This document shows positions 24,207 through 27,680 of a DNA stretch of 27,680 nt, piece by piece. This stretch comes from JAXGQD01 sp964574395 (lineage in GTDB: Bacteria > Bacillota > Clostridia > Saccharofermentanales > Fastidiosipilaceae). The position numbers and the translations under genes were made by a program. The notes under the pieces are model-generated. The model saw only the letters and a list, made by a program, of their open reading frames with translations. It did no database searches and was not told the origin of the DNA. The first letter of the stretch is position 1; each line of letters opens with the position of its first letter. The stretch lies in NCBI GenBank assembly GCA_964574395.1, contig CAZNNL010000027.1:1-27680 (forward strand). The letters run 5' to 3'.

Positions 24207-25274
24207 TTATTTCGCAGGACCGAAGCCTTCGTAATTGGTAACTGTGATTTCGCCATCTGTGATTTTCTTGGCTAGTTCTGTGGTTTTGTCCACGATGTCT
24301 TGAGGGAATTTATCGCCAAGAGCTTTTTTAATGACTGAGAAGTCAGTTAGGCTAACGCCGCCGTCTTTAACTTGTAGATAGAGGCTGCCGCCACCTTCAA
24401 AGCTGTCCTTTACTACGGATTCAATGATGGTATAGCAAGCAGTGTCAACACGTTTAACCATAGAAGTTAAAACTGAGCCAGGTTGGTCATTGTCTTGATC
24501 AAGATCAACACCGATTGCATATTTTCCAGCTTCTTTCGCTGCTTCCAAAATACCAGGACCTGTGCCGGAAGCGACGTTCATAACGATGTCCGCACCAGAA
24601 TCAAATTGTGCCAATGTCAGTTCTTTACCTTTAAGTGGATCATTCCAGGTTCCGGCAAAAGATTGCAGAATTCTGATATCAGGATCGATGTACTTAGCGC
24701 CTTGCTCATAACCAGTATAGAAATCATGCAGAACAGGAATATCCATACCGCCTACCCAACCAATGACTTTGTCACTGTTGACGCCAGGAATATCGGTTTT
24801 GGTTGTGAACATTGCTGCAGCCGCACCAGCCAAGAATGAACCTTGGTTTTGGGCGAAGCTAACTGACAGAATATTGTCGCCTTCTACCGTTGTATCAATA
24901 ACTGCAAATTTGACATCGGGATAATCTTTACAAGATTCTTCCATATAGGTTTGGAAGTTTGAAGAGGAACAAATGACTAGATCATAACCACCTTCGCAAG
25001 CTGCAAGGAAGTTGGCTTTCCATTCTTCAGCATTTGTACCTTCCAGATTTTTGATTTCTACGCCGAAATCAGCAGCAGCTTTTTGTGCACCAATATTACA
25101 TGAATCATTGTAGGATTTGTCACCAAGGTTTCCGGAATATACAACACAAACTTTAACTTGCTTGTCGCCGCCTTCAGCAGCTGCAGCAGTTGTCGTTGTT
25201 GCACTGCCCCCACCACAAGCCACTAATCCTAGGGCCATTAGTGAAGCCAGAGCCAGACTGATAAGTTTTTTCAT
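24207..25274 (-). CDS. BMP family (PnrA-like) substrate-binding lipoprotein
   Basis: A 355-residue surface lipoprotein of the basic membrane protein family, which binds purine nucleosides or related sugars for ABC import. A lipoprotein signal peptide ends in the lipobox LVAC with C20 as lipid anchor, followed by a Gly/Ser/Thr/Ala-rich linker (21-35). The periplasmic-binding fold shows 'CVVYSGNLGDKSYNDSCNIGAQKA', 'AGAAAAMFTTKTDIPG' and 'KVIGWVGGMDIPVLHDFYTGYEQGAKY', all BMP/PnrA signatures. CAGGAGG is about 8 nt upstream of the ATG. It is the first gene of the long operon, behind a clear promoter and a folded leader. Nucleoside specificity is supported by the adjacent nucleoside hydrolase, but the ligand could be a modified nucleoside. 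Confidence 0.93.
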   Translation of the reverse strand: MKKLISLALASLMALGLVACGGGSATTTTAAAAEGGDKQVKVCVVYSGNLGDKSYNDSCNIGAQKAAADFGVEIKNLEGTNAEEWKANFLAACEGGYDLVICSSSNFQTYMEESCKDYPDVKFAVIDTTVEGDNILSVSFAQNQGSFLAGAAAAMFTTKTDIPGVNSDKVIGWVGGMDIPVLHDFYTGYEQGAKYIDPDIRILQSFAGTWNDPLKGKELTLAQFDSGADIVMNVASGTGPGILEAAKEAGKYAIGVDLDQDNDQPGSVLTSMVKRVDTACYTIIESVVKDSFEGGGSLYLQVKDGGVSLTDFSVIKKALGDKFPQDIVDKTTELAKKITDGEITVTNYEGFGPAK

Positions 25275-25305
25275 GTTTTCTACCTCCTGTAGTTAAGCAA
25301 TCCTA

Positions 25306-25370
25306 GGGTGGCAGACTTTCACCATGAAACATTTTGTTAAAACGTTTTTTCTAGGCAAAAGAACTCACCC
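25306..25370 (-). promoter_or_regulatory. Foldable leader with LacI-operator-like inner stem
   Basis: In the leader RNA, GGGTG (25370-25366) can pair with CACCC (25310-25306), enclosing two hairpins. One is AAACGTTTT-AAC-AAAATGTTT (9 bp with one G-U) and the other is TTTCA-TGG-TGAAA. In addition CCTAG inside the enclosed region can pair with CTAGG just after CACCC, which would make a pseudoknot. The AAAACGTTTT stretch could instead be an operator for the LacI-type regulator of the operon. It does not match the purine riboswitch consensus. The remainder of the 25275-25590 stretch holds no gene. Confidence 0.3.
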
Positions 25371-25381
25371 ATCTTTTCTTC

Positions 25382-25410
25382 ATGTTAATGTTGGGCAAAG
25401 CGAAAGTCAA
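25382..25410 (-). promoter_or_regulatory. Sigma-A promoter of the importer operon
   Basis: On the minus strand TTGACT (25410-25405) and TAACAT (25387-25382) are separated by exactly 17 bp. Transcription would start near 25375, giving a leader of about 100 nt before the lipoprotein ATG. This is the best promoter seen upstream of the 13-gene minus-strand run. Confidence 0.75.
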
Positions 25411-25590
25411 CCGTTTTATTCGCTTTTTGCCATAAAATATATATAACTTCAGGGTTTGCTTTGGCTAAGCTGCCAGTAAACACAGAATCATTGTGCTCTG
25501 AAAAAATTCGCTCACTTTACAAATCCTATAAAATTAAGTAACCTTGTCCATAACAACTATAGTTAACTATGCGACAAGAAGTAATGAGAA

Positions 25591-25645
25591 GCGCACAAGA
25601 TATAGAAACATTAGACTAGACAATCACTTTTAATAGTAAGTTTTA
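25591..25645. repeat. Left direct repeat flanking the IS element
   Basis: These 55 bases, beginning GCGCACAAGATATAG, are identical to the last 55 bases of the window. The repeat probably runs on to about 25654, where the IS inverted repeat begins. The base before it differs from the base before the right copy, fixing its left edge. It is best explained as a long target-site duplication. Confidence 0.9.
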
Positions 25646-25654
25646 TGTTGTATC

Positions 25655-25673
25655 TCAAGTTTTGCAGCAAAAA
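25655..25673 (+). repeat. IS terminal inverted repeat, left
   Basis: TCAAGTTTTGCAGCAAAAA, whose central AGTTTTGCAGCAA matches the right end in inverse orientation exactly. Confidence 0.8.
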
Positions 25674-25676
25674 GAA

Positions 25677-25754
25677 TAAAAAAAGGTCTGTGACCACTTC
25701 ATACAAGTGATTACGGGCGTTTTATCTTAATCCAAAAGTTGTGGTACGCAGACC
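25677..25754 (-). terminator. Terminator directly after the transposase gene
   Basis: On the minus strand GGTCTGCGTACCAC, starting right after the stop codon, pairs with GTGGTCACAGACC (about 11 pairs with internal mismatches) across a 50-nt loop. It is followed by TTTTTTT. It would end transposase transcription before the importer operon promoter. Confidence 0.6.
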
Positions 25755-27458
25755 CTATTTTTTCATATTTTGGATTACACTTTTATTAAGAAATCTCTTG
25801 GAGTAATCAAGACCAAAGCAATTTCCGAGATGTTCAAGACATTCATTATAAAAATCAAAAACATAATAACCGTTGTCCAACAAGGTGCCATTGGCGCTTC
25901 TCATCGCATTGAGCAGTTGTCCTGCCGGGTACTCGTGATTGGTTTTGAGCTGGACCAGGCGCAGTAAAAGCAAGGCGACAAAGCAGGTCAGAAAATGAGC
26001 GTTAATGTGGTCTTGTGTGGAAACATAAACGGGTCTTGCCTCCAAGTCAGACTTTGTCAGACGAAACGACTCTTCGATCTGCCACAAGCCTTTGTAGTGG
26101 TCCATAACTTTAGTATCCGGCATATCCAGTTCGCTTGTGACCACAGCATAATAACCGTCATATTGTGCTTCCTGAGCGATTTTCTCTTCGTCCAAAAATA
26201 ATGTTTGCTGCGTATCCAGAATCTCACCGGTCTTGGCATCAACTTGTAACCCCTGAATATATTTCTTTACACCCTGTTGTGCCGCTGACAGATATTTCGG
26301 CGGTGATGAAATCAGTTTAACTGCCTTATCCAAAGCCTCTTGACGTTTAGCACGCGTGCGTTTGGCGTATTTCTCACTGTAGAAGAAAACCTGTTTTTCA
26401 TCGATCGCTAGCTCTACCATTTTCCCGGCTGCGTTCTCAATACGAATGGTACGCGGTGCAATCCGGGACTTAAGCTTAAAGCCGGACTCACTATCCTGGT
26501 AACAGGTGTAGCCATCTTGTTTAAGACAATACACTTTCATGGCCTCACTGGCTTTGAGAATGGACTGACCATAAATATAGCCGTCTCCTTTGGCTAAGGC
26601 CATCGCTGTATTGTTGGATGTATTGAGCCCTCGGTCTGCTACAACAATAAATCGCCCGATGTCAAAATCCTGACGTATCTTATGTAGTACAGGCATCAAT
26701 GTCTCACAGTCATTGGTGTTGCCGCTAAATAACTCATAGCTTACAGGTAATCCCTTTTGGTCCATGAGTAGTCCCATTTGAATGATCGGATTGGGCCGGT
26801 GCTCTTTACTGACACCGCGTTTACGCAGCTCGTCTGGCTGTTCAATTTCAAAATAATAATTGATGACATCGTAGAACACCAGGTCCGTTTGTCGATCGTA
26901 CCGCTCACAGACTCGCTTATGCATGAATGCCTTCAGGTCATCCGCGTAGTGGTGAAATAAGCTAAGACTGCGGTAGACATCGTCCAGAGAAAAGTTAAAT
27001 CGTTCAAAGAACATCGCTCGTTGCTCGTATGTTTTTTTCTTCGAGTCCGGGAACAGCAGCCGGGAAAAGACAAGCAGACGAAATATGCGGTCTAAATTGT
27101 AGGATATTTTAAGATTGCGCTGGCGATTGGCCATGAATTTTGGGATCTCTAGTTCTGTATAGAGTTTACTTAACGGCAAATAGCCGATGCTCTTACGGTT
27201 GGACTGACCGGATATTAACGTGTCAGCCACGGTGAAATTCAATGTGATAGCAGCGTGCGCTTCCTTTTCTGCTATCGTCATATCGCGCGCAACCTCCTTG
27301 AAATGCGCAATAGGATCGTTATGAAGCGCTGTCAATTCATCTAAATAACCCACGCTTTGAACAGTTTCATGAATATTTTTTCCGTTCACGCGCCTTGACC
27401 GAACGATGTTAAGAAACGTTCGGCCTGTTTTCTTTTCATATATTTTCTTTAAAAACAT
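25755..27458 (-). CDS. IS1634-family transposase (DDE, IS4-like superfamily)
   Basis: A full-length 567-residue transposase without frameshift or stop. The RNase H-like DDE core is seen as 'LVFYDVINYYFE' (first Asp, about residue 195), 'FIVVADRGLNTSNN' (second Asp, about 273) and 'YKGLWQIEESFRLTKSD' (Glu), which fits the Y-x6-E-x6-K pattern of IS4-related enzymes. A large beta-rich insertion lies between the second Asp and the Glu, as usual in the group. The N-terminus 'MFLKKIYEKKTGRTFLNIVRSRRVNGK' also fits IS1634 members. AGGAGG lies 8 nt upstream of the ATG. It catalyses movement of its own element; both inverted repeats are present, so the copy may be active. Confidence 0.93.
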   Translation of the reverse strand: MFLKKIYEKKTGRTFLNIVRSRRVNGKNIHETVQSVGYLDELTALHNDPIAHFKEVARDMTIAEKEAHAAITLNFTVADTLISGQSNRKSIGYLPLSKLYTELEIPKFMANRQRNLKISYNLDRIFRLLVFSRLLFPDSKKKTYEQRAMFFERFNFSLDDVYRSLSLFHHYADDLKAFMHKRVCERYDRQTDLVFYDVINYYFEIEQPDELRKRGVSKEHRPNPIIQMGLLMDQKGLPVSYELFSGNTNDCETLMPVLHKIRQDFDIGRFIVVADRGLNTSNNTAMALAKGDGYIYGQSILKASEAMKVYCLKQDGYTCYQDSESGFKLKSRIAPRTIRIENAAGKMVELAIDEKQVFFYSEKYAKRTRAKRQEALDKAVKLISSPPKYLSAAQQGVKKYIQGLQVDAKTGEILDTQQTLFLDEEKIAQEAQYDGYYAVVTSELDMPDTKVMDHYKGLWQIEESFRLTKSDLEARPVYVSTQDHINAHFLTCFVALLLLRLVQLKTNHEYPAGQLLNAMRSANGTLLDNGYYVFDFYNECLEHLGNCFGLDYSKRFLNKSVIQNMKK

Positions 27459-27606
27459 AAGATTTTCCTCCTGCTCTGGATAATCTATTATACCATAAGC
27501 AAGCTAAGCAGACTATAACGGACTATGTAATAAAGATTACATTTTGGTTACAAAAATACCGCTCTAAGGCGGCTACATCAATGCCTTCCGGATTGTTACA
27601 GTTCTA

Positions 27607-27625
27607 TTGTTGCTGCAAAACTAAG
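27607..27625 (-). repeat. IS terminal inverted repeat, right
   Basis: Read on the minus strand the end is CTTAGTTTTGCAGCAACAA, matching the left end at the 13-bp core and partly beyond it. The next base, 27626, begins the right direct repeat. Confidence 0.8.
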
Positions 27626-27680
27626 GCGCACAAGATATAGAAACATTAGACTAGACAATCACTTTTAATAGTAAGTTTTA
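27626..27680. repeat. Right direct repeat flanking the IS element, cut by window end
   Basis: All 55 bases match 25591-25645 exactly. If this is a target duplication, the bases just beyond the window should continue as TGTTGTAT, as in the left copy. Confidence 0.9.

Larger units (their letters stand above)
25655..27625. mobile_element. IS1634-family insertion sequence, apparently intact
   Basis: An element of about 1.97 kb containing one full-length transposase gene on the minus strand. The ends carry inverted repeats with the perfect 13-bp core AGTTTTGCAGCAA (25658-25670, and its complement at 27610-27622). It is flanked by direct repeats of at least 55 bp. Long, variable target duplications are characteristic of IS1634/IS1549-type elements. 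The left boundary is uncertain by a few bases because the right direct repeat is cut by the window end. The 146 bases between the transposase start and the right inverted repeat hold no other gene. Confidence 0.88.

Noticed and set aside
25275..25380. Purine riboswitch before the nucleoside importer
   Set aside because: The conserved core sequences of the purine aptamer are not present; only generic pairing is seen.
25591..27680. Direct repeats as attachment sites of an integrative element
   Set aside because: Only an IS with its own inverted repeats lies between them; no integrase or tRNA gene is present.

Overview
The window looks like chromosome of a fermentative anaerobe of the Bacillota, most likely Clostridia. 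The grounds are the gene order SRP RNA - dnaX - ebfC - recR (the Bacillus/Clostridium order), strong GGAGG-type ribosome binding sites, a pyruvate formate-lyase system, a lipoprotein-dependent BMP-type ABC importer, and an IS1634-type transposase. The species cannot be named from the sequence alone.

Layout. Bases 1-1000 hold two small genes: a membrane protein (-) and an NTF2/SnoaL-like protein (+). Bases 1008-3984 are pflB-pflA (-), with pflA starting inside pflB. Bases 3985-4542 are a divergent intergenic region dominated by three tandem copies of a 103-bp unit whose ends are imperfect inverted repeats. Bases 4543-9643 (+) hold a DUF5107/TPR-like protein, then the SRP RNA gene with its own promoter, dnaX, ebfC and recR, closed by two near-identical terminators 80 bp apart.

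Bases 9841-25274 are one unbroken minus-strand run of 13 genes with no gap above about 95 bp. In transcription order they are: BMP-family lipoprotein, ABC ATPase and two permeases (sizes and order like Bacillus NupNOPQ), nucleoside hydrolase, M20 peptidase/deacylase, a Cys-less glutamine-amidotransferase-like protein, a second M20 enzyme, a LacI-type regulator, ribokinase, GH1 beta-glucosidase, GPH-type sugar symporter, and GH13 oligo-1,6-glucosidase. A good sigma-A promoter lies at the head (25382-25410), followed by a roughly 100-nt leader that can fold. A simple reading is that nucleosides are imported, split to base plus ribose, and ribose is phosphorylated. The two amidohydrolases and the GATase-like protein suggest the true substrate carries an amide- or peptide-linked group. 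The distal part handles oligoglucosides.

Bases 25591-27680 are an intact IS1634-family insertion sequence with 13-bp core inverted repeats. It is flanked by identical direct repeats of at least 55 bp; the right copy is cut by the window end. Long variable target duplications are a known trait of this family.

Most worth a second look: the 103-bp repeat array, the long IS direct repeats, and the nucleoside/amidohydrolase/glycosidase operon with its structured leader.
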